Source of the DNA: Methylophilaceae bacterium
GTDB lineage: Bacteria; Pseudomonadota; Gammaproteobacteria; Burkholderiales; Methylophilaceae
DNA: 56,205 nucleotides
Assembly (NCBI GenBank): GCA_028355955.1
Contig: JAOMTQ010000006.1
Span: 1-56,205, forward strand
Direction of reading: 5' to 3'
Shown here: in pieces, positions 44,679 through 52,842 of the stretch
Layout of the letters: the number at the start of each line of letters is the position of its first letter
How positions within the stretch are numbered: position 1 is the first letter of the stretch
The notes under the pieces: generated by a model
What the model was told of the DNA's origin: nothing
Database searches by the model: none
The model's input: the letters and a program-made list of their open reading frames with translations, nothing else
Program-made: the position numbers and the translations under genes

Positions 44679-44699
44679 AAAGATAATTCATTTATCTTT
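44679..44699. promoter_or_regulatory. Inverted repeat (candidate operator) upstream of the ABC cassette
   Basis: Perfect 8-bp arms AAAGATAA (44679-44686) and TTATCTTT (44692-44699) with a 5-bp spacer, located in the divergent spacer 9 bp before a candidate -35 element. The symmetric GATAA/TTATC arrangement suits a dimeric regulator. Hairpin formation followed by a T-run is an alternative, but no gene ends just upstream on the plus strand. Confidence 0.4.
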
Positions 44700-44708
44700 A
44701 AATTTTTT

Positions 44709-44737
44709 TTTACTTCTTTAAACTTTTTTTTTAATAT
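44709..44737 (+). promoter_or_regulatory. Candidate sigma-70 promoter of the ABC cassette
   Basis: TTTACT (44709-44714) and TAATAT (44732-44737) are separated by exactly 17 bp. Transcription would start near 44744, about 25 bases before the first possible start codon. The AT richness makes the hexamer matches weak evidence. Confidence 0.35.
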
Positions 44738-44767
44738 ACACTCCTATTAAATTATTAATAAATTTTA

Positions 44768-45724
44768 TTGAATTCACTGGAAATCAAGTTGAGCATTACT
44801 ACATTTGAAAATACGATAGAAGCTTCAAATCTTACTAAAAGTTTTGGAAACAACATTGCAGTCAATGATGTTTCTTTCCAACTCAAAAAAGGTGAAGTTC
44901 TCGGTTTTTTAGGTCCTAATGGAGCAGGTAAATCAACTACAATGAGGATGCTTACAGGGAATCTTGCGCCTACAGATGGGGATGTAAGGATATGTGGCAT
45001 TAATATTATTACCGAGCCAAAAAAAGCTAAAGCATTGATAGGATATTTACCTGAGATGAGACCACTTTATAAAGAGCTTACAGTAAATGAATATTTAACT
45101 ATTGCTGCTAGGTTTCATAAAGTACCTTCACCAAAAATTAAAAAAGCTCTTGAGGAAGCGAAAGAAAGATGTGGCTTGTCTCATATGAGCAAAAGGTTAA
45201 TTGAAAACTTATCTAATGGTTACCAACAGAGGGTTGGGATTGCACAAGCCATCATTCATAATCCTGAAATTGTAATTCTCGATGAACCTACTGTTGGTTT
45301 AGATCCTATTCAGATAAGAGAAATACGTAAATTAATCAGAGATATTGGTCAGCAACACAGCGTGATTATCTCCACTCATATTCTTCCCGAAGTAGAGATG
45401 GTCTGTGATCGTGTTCAAATTATAGATAATGGTCAACTTGTTTTTCACGGATCTATTGAAGACCTTAGAGCACAAAGAAGAGGTAACAAGTTATTGGTTG
45501 GTTTCTCAAAAGCCCCTGCGCTAAGCAAATTAAAAAAAATTAAAGGGGTTGATAAAGTTGAGAATGCTGAGAATGGTATGTTTAGATTCCACTTCAAAGA
45601 AAAATACTTACCTGCTGAAGAAATTGTCAATCTTTCGGTGAAAGAAGGCTGGGGTCTTTATCATATTAATATGGACATAACGAGCTTAGAAGAAACTTTT
45701 GTAAATTTAACGCAAACTAGTTAA
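44768..45724 (+). CDS. ABC transporter ATP-binding protein (GldA-like)
   Basis: Cytoplasmic ATPase of an ABC-2-type transporter. Walker A GPNGAGKSTTMRML is near residue 53. The signature loop is NLSNGYQQRVGIAQA (LSNGY instead of LSGGQ), and Walker B with D-loop is VILDEPTVGLDP. The switch His is in ISTHILPE. A C-terminal domain of about 90 residues follows, as in GldA and other drug- or polymer-export ATPases. The start is ambiguous: TTG at 44768 or TTG at 44789, the latter preceded by GGAAA. It is the first gene of a four-gene cassette. Confidence 0.93.
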   Translation: MNSLEIKLSITTFENTIEASNLTKSFGNNIAVNDVSFQLKKGEVLGFLGPNGAGKSTTMRMLTGNLAPTDGDVRICGINIITEPKKAKALIGYLPEMRPLYKELTVNEYLTIAARFHKVPSPKIKKALEEAKERCGLSHMSKRLIENLSNGYQQRVGIAQAIIHNPEIVILDEPTVGLDPIQIREIRKLIRDIGQQHSVIISTHILPEVEMVCDRVQIIDNGQLVFHGSIEDLRAQRRGNKLLVGFSKAPALSKLKKIKGVDKVENAENGMFRFHFKEKYLPAEEIVNLSVKEGWGLYHINMDITSLEETFVNLTQTS

Positions 45725-45731
45725 AAGTGAA

Positions 45732-46487
45732 TTGATTTTTATGATTATTAATGTTGCTAGAAAAGAATTAAAAAGTTTATTCGCTTCTCCAATGGGGTGG
45801 ATAATACTTTCAATTTTAATGTTTGGATTTGGAACATTATATTTGCAGGGTGTTAATAGTTATTTTGAAGTTATGTCTGGGGCAGTTCGTCCTGCTGAAA
45901 GGGTTGGAGTCACAATTTATGTTGGGTCTCAAATTTATAGCACGGCACTTTTTCTGCTTTCTGTTACTACGCCCATGCTTACAATGAGGTTAATTAGCGA
46001 AGAAAGAAAGAGTCAAACAATGCCATTTTTGCTAAGCGCTCCAATATCTCTCTCAGAAATAGTGATTGGTAAATTCTTAGGCCTAGTTATATTTTTAAGT
46101 ATTCTTGTTATTTATATATTTGTTATGCTTTCAACACTTAATATTTGGGCTGATATAGATTTTGGGTATCTGATTGGTAACTCTTTTGGGTTCATCTTAT
46201 TGATAGCAAGTTTTACAGCGTTGGGAATTTTCTTCTCAAGCTTAACAAATCAACCTATTATTGCGGCGATCACAACATTTATTGCACTTGTGTCGATGGT
46301 CGGTTTGGGAAGCTATTTTGCGAGTGATCCAAGTCACTGGTTCAATTACATCTCAATGACTAAGCACTATCAATCATTTACTAGGGGTGTTTTTGATAGC
46401 GCAGATATTATTTATTATTTGCTCTTTATTGTTACCTTTTTAACTCTAACTGTTAGAAGGCTTGATTCAGATAGGCTTAGGGGGTAA
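45732..46487 (+). CDS. ABC-2-type permease (GldF-like)
   Basis: The 251-residue integral membrane protein has about six hydrophobic helices (roughly residues 20-42, 65-90, 110-135, 145-170, 175-200 and 225-242). The N-terminal NVARKELKSLFASPMGWI is the typical amphipathic start of GldF/ABC-2 permeases. RLISEERKSQTMPFLLSAPIS is split here as RLISEERKSQ and TMPFLLSAPIS and forms the conserved coupling loop. It starts 7 bp after the ATPase gene and is followed 5 bp later by the GldG-like gene. The exported or extruded substrate is unknown. Confidence 0.9.
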   Translation: MIFMIINVARKELKSLFASPMGWIILSILMFGFGTLYLQGVNSYFEVMSGAVRPAERVGVTIYVGSQIYSTALFLLSVTTPMLTMRLISEERKSQTMPFLLSAPISLSEIVIGKFLGLVIFLSILVIYIFVMLSTLNIWADIDFGYLIGNSFGFILLIASFTALGIFFSSLTNQPIIAAITTFIALVSMVGLGSYFASDPSHWFNYISMTKHYQSFTRGVFDSADIIYYLLFIVTFLTLTVRRLDSDRLRG

Positions 46488-46492
46488 CTACT

Positions 46493-47872
46493 GTGAAAGC
46501 AAATAAAAAATTAAGACTCCAATATTCTCTACAAAATAGTTTTTTTCTTATTTTATTTTTATCTTTAGTATTTGTTATTGGCTTTTTGGCCAAGCAATTT
46601 GTCTATGTCAAAGATATGACCCAAGCCAACAGGAGCGTTCTAACTAAAGGCAGTATTGAGGTTATTGAGAGTATGAAAGATCCTATACAGCTAACGATTT
46701 TTGCATCTAACGATGATGGCAGTGAGAACTTTAGGAAAAGCATCGTGGATTTTTTTGCTAAGTACCAGAGAGCTAAGTCAGACATAAATATTAAATTTAT
46801 TAATCCAATCGAAGAGCCAAAACTCTTACAAGAGCTTGGCATCAGAAGTGATGGAGAAGTTGTTGTTGAATACAATAAAAGAACAGAACATATATCACCA
46901 CCATTTGCTGAACAAGAATTTACAAATCTTCTTGTTAGGCTCTCTCGAACAAATCAAAAACCAATTTTATATCTTGATGGTCACGGCGAAAAAAACTTAA
47001 TTGGTAAAAAAACAAATGATCTTGGTGGCTTTGGCGATCAATTAAGAAACAAAGGACTCAAGCTTGCGAATCCAGATCTAACAGCTCTTAACGATGTCCC
47101 TAAGGAGGGAGCAATGCTTATTATTGCAAGCCCTCAAGTAAATGTTGGAAAAGTAGAAGCAAAAAAAATATTAGATTATGTAGAACAGGGTGGAAATCTG
47201 CTTTGGCTATTAGATGATAATAATTTTAAAGGGCTAGATAGTCTGGCAAAATATTTAGCTTTGAAGGTGTCTGATGTGTCTGTTATTGATCCACTTGCTG
47301 AAGAATATGGTGGAGATGAAAATATAACTTTTTCAACCATTTATGGAGATCATCCGATTACGAGAAATTTTATGTTGAGGACCATATATTCTAATGCTCA
47401 TGAAGTGAATGCTCAAGATTCATATGAGAATGGATGGGAAGTGAGTGAGTTGATAGAAGTTGCAACAGGTGGATGGCTCCCTTTAAGCAAAAAGAATGGT
47501 GAGGATAAATTTAATTTCATTAAAGGTGAAGATAAACAAGGACCCATAAACATAGGAATAGCGCTTAAAAGGAAGTTTGGAGATATTGGACAAAGAGTAG
47601 TTGTAGTAGGCAATGCGTCATTTTTATCAAATACCTTTATTACCTCTGGAGGTAATTTAGACTTGGGTATTAATATTATTAATTGGCTTGCTGGCGATGA
47701 TCAGTTAATTACAATCCAACCAATGCCACTTAAGGATATAAATGTAAGCATCCCGAATGATAGTAAGTCTGTATTTATTGCATGGACCATATTTCATTCA
47801 TTTCAATATTTTATTCCAATTGGTTTGTTCATTTTAGGTTTTGTGGTTTGGTTCAGAAGAAGAAAGGCCTGA
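46493..47872 (+). CDS. GldG-like ABC-associated membrane protein
   Basis: The 459-residue protein has one N-terminal TM helix (about residues 15-37) and one C-terminal TM helix (about 430-452) ending in a basic RRRK. Between them is a large extracytoplasmic region. This contains the family's TKGSIEVIESMKDPIQLTIF segment (split: TKGSIEVIES and MKDPIQLTIF), ILYLDGHGEK, and a DUF4350-like fold with GNLLWLLDDNN. This is the architecture of the GldG/ABC-2 auxiliary subunits. The start is GTG at 46493. In Bacteroidetes GldAFG is needed for gliding; here the role is unknown. Confidence 0.88.
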   Translation: MKANKKLRLQYSLQNSFFLILFLSLVFVIGFLAKQFVYVKDMTQANRSVLTKGSIEVIESMKDPIQLTIFASNDDGSENFRKSIVDFFAKYQRAKSDINIKFINPIEEPKLLQELGIRSDGEVVVEYNKRTEHISPPFAEQEFTNLLVRLSRTNQKPILYLDGHGEKNLIGKKTNDLGGFGDQLRNKGLKLANPDLTALNDVPKEGAMLIIASPQVNVGKVEAKKILDYVEQGGNLLWLLDDNNFKGLDSLAKYLALKVSDVSVIDPLAEEYGGDENITFSTIYGDHPITRNFMLRTIYSNAHEVNAQDSYENGWEVSELIEVATGGWLPLSKKNGEDKFNFIKGEDKQGPINIGIALKRKFGDIGQRVVVVGNASFLSNTFITSGGNLDLGINIINWLAGDDQLITIQPMPLKDINVSIPNDSKSVFIAWTIFHSFQYFIPIGLFILGFVVWFRRRKA

Positions 47873-47873
47873 T

Positions 47874-48776
47874 ATGACTAATAAATGGGTTACTAATTTA
47901 ATATTACTAATCGCATTAGTTGCTGCAAGTTTAGTTGCCTTTAAATCTTTAAAAGAAGAACCTAAAATTATAAAAGGTATAGAAGTTTCAAACTTTAAGC
48001 TTTCTGATTTTGACGAGATAGAGTTAAACTTTCCATCAAAAGCAAAAGTACACTTTAAAATCATTGAAAATCACTGGAAAATTTTGTCGCCAGTTAAAGG
48101 CAGGGCAAATGAACGCTACATATATCAAATTCTATCAATCCTAGCTTCAAGGAGCCCTGAAAAACTTAAAAGCGATAACTTAAAAAAATATGGCCTTGAT
48201 CAACCTCAGTTAAAATTGGTATTTCAAAATAATGAAAAGATGTTGAAAGAGGAGTTTATATTTGGGACATATAATCCAATTTCAGAAAATCAGTATATAA
48301 AATATAAAGAAGATGTATTTATTGTGAATGGTTTATTTTCGGAAACAGCATCATATGTTCCAATTGAGTTTATTGATAAAAGACCGATTGCCCCTTACGA
48401 AATGATACAAGGGTTTAACTTTTCAAGGCTAGAGCAATGGCAAAAAAACCAATTAAAACTTGTTAAAAAAAATGGTAAGTGGATTACAAAAGGAATCGAT
48501 GTTAAGACTACTCAGGAAGATATTTTAGAGTGGCTCAGCGTTTCTTGGGATGGGTTGCAAGCGCTTTCACTTGAAAGTTTTAAGATGGACTCAAGACTAG
48601 GGTATAAAAGTTTTGATGTAATAGTTGGCAATAATAAAAAAGTAACATTTTACAAAATTCAAGAATCCCCCCAACTTCATCTTTATCGAAAGGATGAAGG
48701 ACTGTTATATCGCTTTCCAGGAGATTTAGGATTTACAATGTTAAATCCCCATGTTGAGGTAGTAGAAAAAGAATAA
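47874..48776 (+). CDS. DUF4340 membrane-anchored protein
   Basis: The 300-residue protein has a single N-terminal TM helix (about residues 6-24) and a periplasmic region. The region shows repeated DUF4340-type units: KIIENHWKILSPVKGRANERY (split: KIIENHWKIL and SPVKGRANERY), KYGLDQPQLKLVF, and KNGKWITKGIDV. I use the ATG at 47874, one base after the GldG-like stop and behind an AAAGG site. DUF4340 genes regularly follow GldG-like genes. The stop overlaps the mutM ATG (TAATG), coupling the cassette to mutM. Confidence 0.87.
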   Translation: MTNKWVTNLILLIALVAASLVAFKSLKEEPKIIKGIEVSNFKLSDFDEIELNFPSKAKVHFKIIENHWKILSPVKGRANERYIYQILSILASRSPEKLKSDNLKKYGLDQPQLKLVFQNNEKMLKEEFIFGTYNPISENQYIKYKEDVFIVNGLFSETASYVPIEFIDKRPIAPYEMIQGFNFSRLEQWQKNQLKLVKKNGKWITKGIDVKTTQEDILEWLSVSWDGLQALSLESFKMDSRLGYKSFDVIVGNNKKVTFYKIQESPQLHLYRKDEGLLYRFPGDLGFTMLNPHVEVVEKE

Positions 48777-49597
48777 TGCCTGAGTTACCGGAGGTTGAAG
48801 TAACAAGACTTGGTCTAGCCCCTCTTATAAATGGAACAGTTTACGACGTAAAAGTGAGAAATTTTTCACTCAGATGGCCTGTAAATCCAAATCTTAAAAA
48901 AATTCTTAATTCACAAAAATTAATTTCACTTATTAGAAGAGGTAAATATCTTCTTGCTGGTTTTTCAAATGGTTATTTAATTATCCACCTTGGGATGTCT
49001 GGAAGGATATCTATTGTTTCTGAAAAAAATTGTCCTTTAAAGCATGATCATATCGATATATGTTTCGAAGTAGACGGAAATAAAAAAATATTAAGATATA
49101 ACGACACAAGAAGATTTGGAGCAATGATTTGGACTGATGACAACCCATTTAATCATAAGCTCATATCAACCCTAGGCCCTGAGCCTTTATCAGATGAATT
49201 TAATACGGACTATTTATTTAATATAGTTAAAAGAAAAAAACAGCCGATCAAGAGCACAATAATGGATAGTCACACTGTAGTTGGTGTTGGTAATATTTAT
49301 GCTAGTGAATCACTTTTTCTTGCTTGTATTAGACCTCAACGTCGATCTGAAAAAATTAAAAAAAAAGAGATTGGAGTATTAGTTGATTCTATTAAAATTG
49401 TTATACAAAAAGCAATTGAAAGAGGTGGAAGTACACTTAATGACTTTTATAGTGTAAATGGACAAAGCGGATACTTTCAAAATGAGCATAAGGTTTATGC
49501 AAGAGAAAATGAATGCTGCGCTAACTGCGACGGTAAAATATATTTGCTAAAAATTGCACAGAGGTCAAGTTTCTATTGTAAAAAGTGCCAGATATAA
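48776..49597 (+). CDS. mutM: Formamidopyrimidine-DNA glycosylase
   Basis: Removes 8-oxoguanine and formamidopyrimidines. The mature N-terminus PELPEVEVTR carries the catalytic Pro2 and Glu3. The conserved HLGMSGRI, RYNDTRRFGAM and VVGVGNIYASESLF segments are present, as is the C-terminal zinc finger with C-A-N-C and C-K-K-C pairs around the LLKIAQRSSFY segment. The length of 273 residues is typical. In related genomes mutM is next to the TPR gene; here the ABC cassette stands between them. It converges with ubiB. Confidence 0.97.
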   Translation: MPELPEVEVTRLGLAPLINGTVYDVKVRNFSLRWPVNPNLKKILNSQKLISLIRRGKYLLAGFSNGYLIIHLGMSGRISIVSEKNCPLKHDHIDICFEVDGNKKILRYNDTRRFGAMIWTDDNPFNHKLISTLGPEPLSDEFNTDYLFNIVKRKKQPIKSTIMDSHTVVGVGNIYASESLFLACIRPQRRSEKIKKKEIGVLVDSIKIVIQKAIERGGSTLNDFYSVNGQSGYFQNEHKVYARENECCANCDGKIYLLKIAQRSSFYCKKCQI

Positions 49598-49611
49598 ATT
49601 CTATTTTTTTA

Positions 49612-51138
49612 TTATATTAATGAAAAGGCTATAAGCGTTATAGCTATAAATATCAGAACTATTACAATTAAAATTCTGTCCTGTTTGAGCTTCATTTCTA
49701 TTACTGACTTTTGCATATCATTTTTAAGAATAGTATAAGAATTTTTATTGTGATTATTTAAGTAAGAATGTAAAAGTGTTGGCAACTGAGGTGCAACATC
49801 CATCCAATTAGGGAATTCCTTTTTTATTTTATTTATTATGCTTTTGGGGCCTAATTGTTCTTTTAACCAATTTTCCAAAAAAGGTCTTGCTGTAACCCAT
49901 AAATCTAAATTTGGATCTAGTTCACGCCCTAAACCCTCTACGTTAAGAAGTGTTTTTTGTAACATGGTTAATTGTGGTTGTATTTCCATATTAAATTTTT
50001 TAGAAGTTTGAAATAATCTAATAAGTAACTTACCAAAAGAAATATCTTTAAGGGGTTTATTAAAAATTGGTTCACATACTGACCGAATAGCATTTTCAAA
50101 TTCATCAATTGAAGTTTCTGCAGGAACCCATCCCGATTCAATATGGACTCTTGCAACTTCCCGATAATCTCTTTTGAAAAATGCTGCAAAATTTTTGGCT
50201 AAATAAAGTTTATCCTGTTCATTAAGCGTACCCATTATTCCAAAATCCATTGCAATATACTTTCCACTTTTTGCTACTTGAATATTTCCAGGATGCATAT
50301 CTGCATGGAAGAAGCCATCTCGAAAGACTTGTGTAAAAAATATTTCAACGCCATTCTTAGCTAATTTGGGTAAATTAATTTTATTCTTTTTGATGACATC
50401 AATATTACTTATGGGAATCCCATCCATTCTTTCCATTACCATTACTTTTTCATGGCAGTAATCCCAAAAAATATTTGGGACAATTAATAATTTTTTATCT
50501 TTAAAGTTTTCTCCGAGATGGCTACAATGACCCGCTTCAAGCAGAAGATTCAGTTCTGATTGAGTATGCCTCTCAAATTCAGAGACGACTTCATCAGGCT
50601 TTAGCCTCTTACCGTCTGACCAAATTTTATGTAAAATTTTTGCAATTAAATGAAGTAATTTAATATCTTTTTTAACTTCGTTTTCTATGTTTGGTCGAAG
50701 AATTTTTACAGCTACCTTCTCTCCATTGTGGAGTTTGGCAAAGTGCACTTGCGCTACTGAAGCACTTGCTATCGGTTTCTCATTAAATTCTTTGAATACC
50801 GATGAAATTTTTTTTGAATAAGAGTTTTCAATTGTTTGCTTAACTTTTTTAAATTCAAAGGGAGGAACTTTATCCTGAAGCTTTGAGAGCTCAATCGCAA
50901 TATCACTTGGGAGTAAATCTTTCCTAGTAGAAAGCATTTGTCCAAATTTTATAAATATTGGGCCTAAGCTTTCTAGAGCAAGCCTAAGTCGAATTGCTCG
51001 ATTATTTTTTTTGGGTTTGAAAAAATTAAGGGGGAAGATCACTATATTCAGAAAAGAGTTTTTACGTAATTTAAAAAACTCATCAAGTCGAAATTTTAGT
51101 ACGATGAAAATAATAAAAATTATTCTAAAAATAATCAT
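49612..51138 (-). CDS. ubiB: Ubiquinone biosynthesis protein UbiB
   Basis: Atypical protein-kinase-like ATPase needed for coenzyme Q synthesis. The UbiB-specific motif KFGQMLSTRKDLLP (K-x-G-Q) is near residue 62. The A-rich nucleotide loop is ASVAQVHFA, and the catalytic-loop analogue is FHADMHPGNI with the metal site MDFGIMG. C-terminal TM helix residues (about 485-507) anchor it to the membrane. The length of 508 residues is normal. It overlaps ubiJ by 4 bp; the set ubiE-ubiJ-ubiB is conserved. Confidence 0.95.
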   Translation of the reverse strand: MIIFRIIFIIFIVLKFRLDEFFKLRKNSFLNIVIFPLNFFKPKKNNRAIRLRLALESLGPIFIKFGQMLSTRKDLLPSDIAIELSKLQDKVPPFEFKKVKQTIENSYSKKISSVFKEFNEKPIASASVAQVHFAKLHNGEKVAVKILRPNIENEVKKDIKLLHLIAKILHKIWSDGKRLKPDEVVSEFERHTQSELNLLLEAGHCSHLGENFKDKKLLIVPNIFWDYCHEKVMVMERMDGIPISNIDVIKKNKINLPKLAKNGVEIFFTQVFRDGFFHADMHPGNIQVAKSGKYIAMDFGIMGTLNEQDKLYLAKNFAAFFKRDYREVARVHIESGWVPAETSIDEFENAIRSVCEPIFNKPLKDISFGKLLIRLFQTSKKFNMEIQPQLTMLQKTLLNVEGLGRELDPNLDLWVTARPFLENWLKEQLGPKSIINKIKKEFPNWMDVAPQLPTLLHSYLNNHNKNSYTILKNDMQKSVIEMKLKQDRILIVIVLIFIAITLIAFSLI

Positions 51139-51707
51139 TTTGAAATCTTGAGCGCGATATTATTAATTTTAGCTTCAATGCGCTCTACATCTTCATTAAT
51201 ATTATCTATTTCAGCTAAAAACTGTTGTACTCTAGTTTTTTTTGCAATTAAAGGTTTTTCTTCTTCCCAATACTCTTTAAAAGCCTCAGCAATACTTATC
51301 GTAACTTTTTTACTTTCATTTAAGAATTTTCCTCCCAAAATACCTAATCTGTTTGCAGCTACATCACCAATGATTTTGCTTAAGTCCTCTTCTACATCCC
51401 ATTTTGTTTTTTTTAATATTTCAGATACTTCCTTTGCTAAATCAATATCACCTTTGATGGTGATGCCTTTATTTTCTTTATGAATAATTTGATTAATAAA
51501 GCTATTGATAGGCATAGAAATTGATGCATCAGGATCTTTTACTTGACTAATATATTCTAATAATCCTTTTTTATTTACTTTAAAAAATATAGATAGCTCT
51601 GAGATTTTGATGAGTATGGTTTTGTTGTGAAACTTTTTTAACCTTGAGCTCATCCAGTCGTTTTGTGATAAAACATGATTTAAAACAAGTTTTCTTAATT
51701 TTTCCAC
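51135..51707 (-). CDS. ubiJ: Ubiquinone biosynthesis accessory factor UbiJ (SCP2 domain)
   Basis: Lipid-binding accessory factor of the aerobic ubiquinone biosynthesis complex. The N-terminal half resembles an SCP2 fold (about residues 15-110, including the ITIKGDIDLAKEVSEIL segment). The C-terminal helical region is coiled-coil-like (EEIDNINEDVERIEAKI region near residue 168). The protein has 190 residues. Sequence alone gives moderate support; the position between ubiE (1-bp overlap) and ubiB (4-bp overlap) settles it. Confidence 0.9.
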   Translation of the reverse strand: MEKLRKLVLNHVLSQNDWMSSRLKKFHNKTILIKISELSIFFKVNKKGLLEYISQVKDPDASISMPINSFINQIIHKENKGITIKGDIDLAKEVSEILKKTKWDVEEDLSKIIGDVAANRLGILGGKFLNESKKVTISIAEAFKEYWEEEKPLIAKKTRVQQFLAEIDNINEDVERIEAKINNIALKISK

Positions 51708-52441
51708 TAAAATTTGTATCCCTGATGAATAGCAACAATACCACCTGATAAATTTAGGAAGCTTACATTATCAAACCCTTGATTTTGCATTATTGCTAGT
51801 AATGCTTTTTGATCGGGATGCATTCTTATTGATTCAACAAGATACTGGTAGCTCTTTTCATCTTTTGCAAATATTTTACCAATCTTAGGAAGTATATTAA
51901 ATGAAAAGCTATCGTAAATTTTGGAAAGTGGCGACCAAATTTTTGAAAATTCTAAAATAACTAATTTTCCACCAGGAGATAATACTCTGTACATTTCTGA
52001 TAAAGCCTTTTCTTTATTTGTAATATTTCTTAATCCAAAGGCTATTGTTATGCAATCAAAATAATTTGATGGAAAGGGAATTTTTTCAGCATCACAGGCT
52101 ATGCTTGGGATCATTTTCCCATGATCAATTAATTTTATTTTTCCTTGTTTCAACATTTTGATATTTATATCGGTATGAAAAATTTTAAAGCTTTTATTTC
52201 GATTTGATAACTCAATACAAATATCACCTGTCCCACTTGCTAGATCGAGGATTTTTGAGTTATTTTTTATTGTTAAAATTTGTGTAAAGTATTTTTTCCA
52301 TATCTTATGCAAGCCTGCAGACATCAAAGAATTCATTAGGTCATATCTGGTAGCAACTGACTCAAAGACACTTTTTACTTTTTTTGCTTTTAAGTTTTTA
52401 TTTACTGACTCAAATCCGAAATGTGTTTTCTCATTCTCCAT
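51707..52441 (-). CDS. ubiE: Ubiquinone/menaquinone biosynthesis C-methyltransferase
   Basis: SAM-dependent C-methyltransferase. THFGFESVNKNLKAKKV near the N-terminus, VASRYDLMNSLMSAGLHKIWK (here VATRYDLMNSLM then SAGLHKIWK), motif I LDLASGTGDICIEL and the UbiE signature AFGLRNITNKEKAL are intact. I chose the ATG at 52441 behind an AAAGG site; it gives 244 residues, close to E. coli UbiE. It overlaps the DUF971 gene by 11 bp and ubiJ by 1 bp. Confidence 0.95.
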   Translation of the reverse strand: MENEKTHFGFESVNKNLKAKKVKSVFESVATRYDLMNSLMSAGLHKIWKKYFTQILTIKNNSKILDLASGTGDICIELSNRNKSFKIFHTDINIKMLKQGKIKLIDHGKMIPSIACDAEKIPFPSNYFDCITIAFGLRNITNKEKALSEMYRVLSPGGKLVILEFSKIWSPLSKIYDSFSFNILPKIGKIFAKDEKSYQYLVESIRMHPDQKALLAIMQNQGFDNVSFLNLSGGIVAIHQGYKF

Positions 52442-52805
52442 CTGTAACCTTTCTTTTAAAACCTTTTTCATCTAGCTTCATAATATACTCCATCCAAAGT
52501 TGGTCATAATTTTTTGCTAAATTATAAAGGTATGTCCAACTAAATAACCCAGTATCATGGCCGTCAGAAAAATGTAATTTTATTGCATATTGCCCTACGG
52601 GGGAAATTTTAACGATATTGACGTTCTCTTTGCCTATTTGAAGAACTGCTTGTGAAGGATGATGTCCTTGAACTTCTGCGGAGGGAGAGTAAACCCTTAA
52701 AAATTCGCATGATAGCTTACATTCAGTGCAATCATTAAAAACAATATGAAGTAACTTTGACTTTTGTTGTAGGTTTATTTCAATAGGTATTGGTGAAGAA
52801 GCCAT
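52431..52805 (-). CDS. DUF971 protein (gamma-butyrobetaine hydroxylase N-terminal-like)
   Basis: The 124-residue protein consists of a single DUF971 domain. The segments YSPSAEVQGHHPSQAVLQIGK (split: YSPSAEVQGHH and PSQAVLQIGK), PVGQYAIKLHFSDGHDTGLFSW (split: PVGQYAIKLHF and SDGHDTGLFSW) and a pair of N-terminal cysteines are typical. Family members have been linked to iron-sulfur or zinc binding, but a clear function is lacking. It is immediately upstream of ubiE, as in other betaproteobacteria, and 37 bp downstream of rpoH. Confidence 0.9.
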   Translation of the reverse strand: MASSPIPIEINLQQKSKLLHIVFNDCTECKLSCEFLRVYSPSAEVQGHHPSQAVLQIGKENVNIVKISPVGQYAIKLHFSDGHDTGLFSWTYLYNLAKNYDQLWMEYIMKLDEKGFKRKVTDGE

Positions 52806-52842
52806 AGTTAACCTTTAAATTGGCTAATATTATCAGAAAGAG

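Noticed and set aside
44679-44699. Fur box upstream of the ABC cassette
   Set aside because: The GATAA/TTATC arms resemble Fur half-sites, but a Fur 7-1-7 site needs one central base between heptamers; here the arms are separated by three bases in that register. I kept it only as a generic inverted repeat.
47841-47873. Longer start for the DUF4340 gene inside the GldG-like gene
   Set aside because: It would overlap the preceding gene by 32 bp with no ribosome-binding site, whereas the ATG at 47874 has AAAGG and starts at the TM helix.
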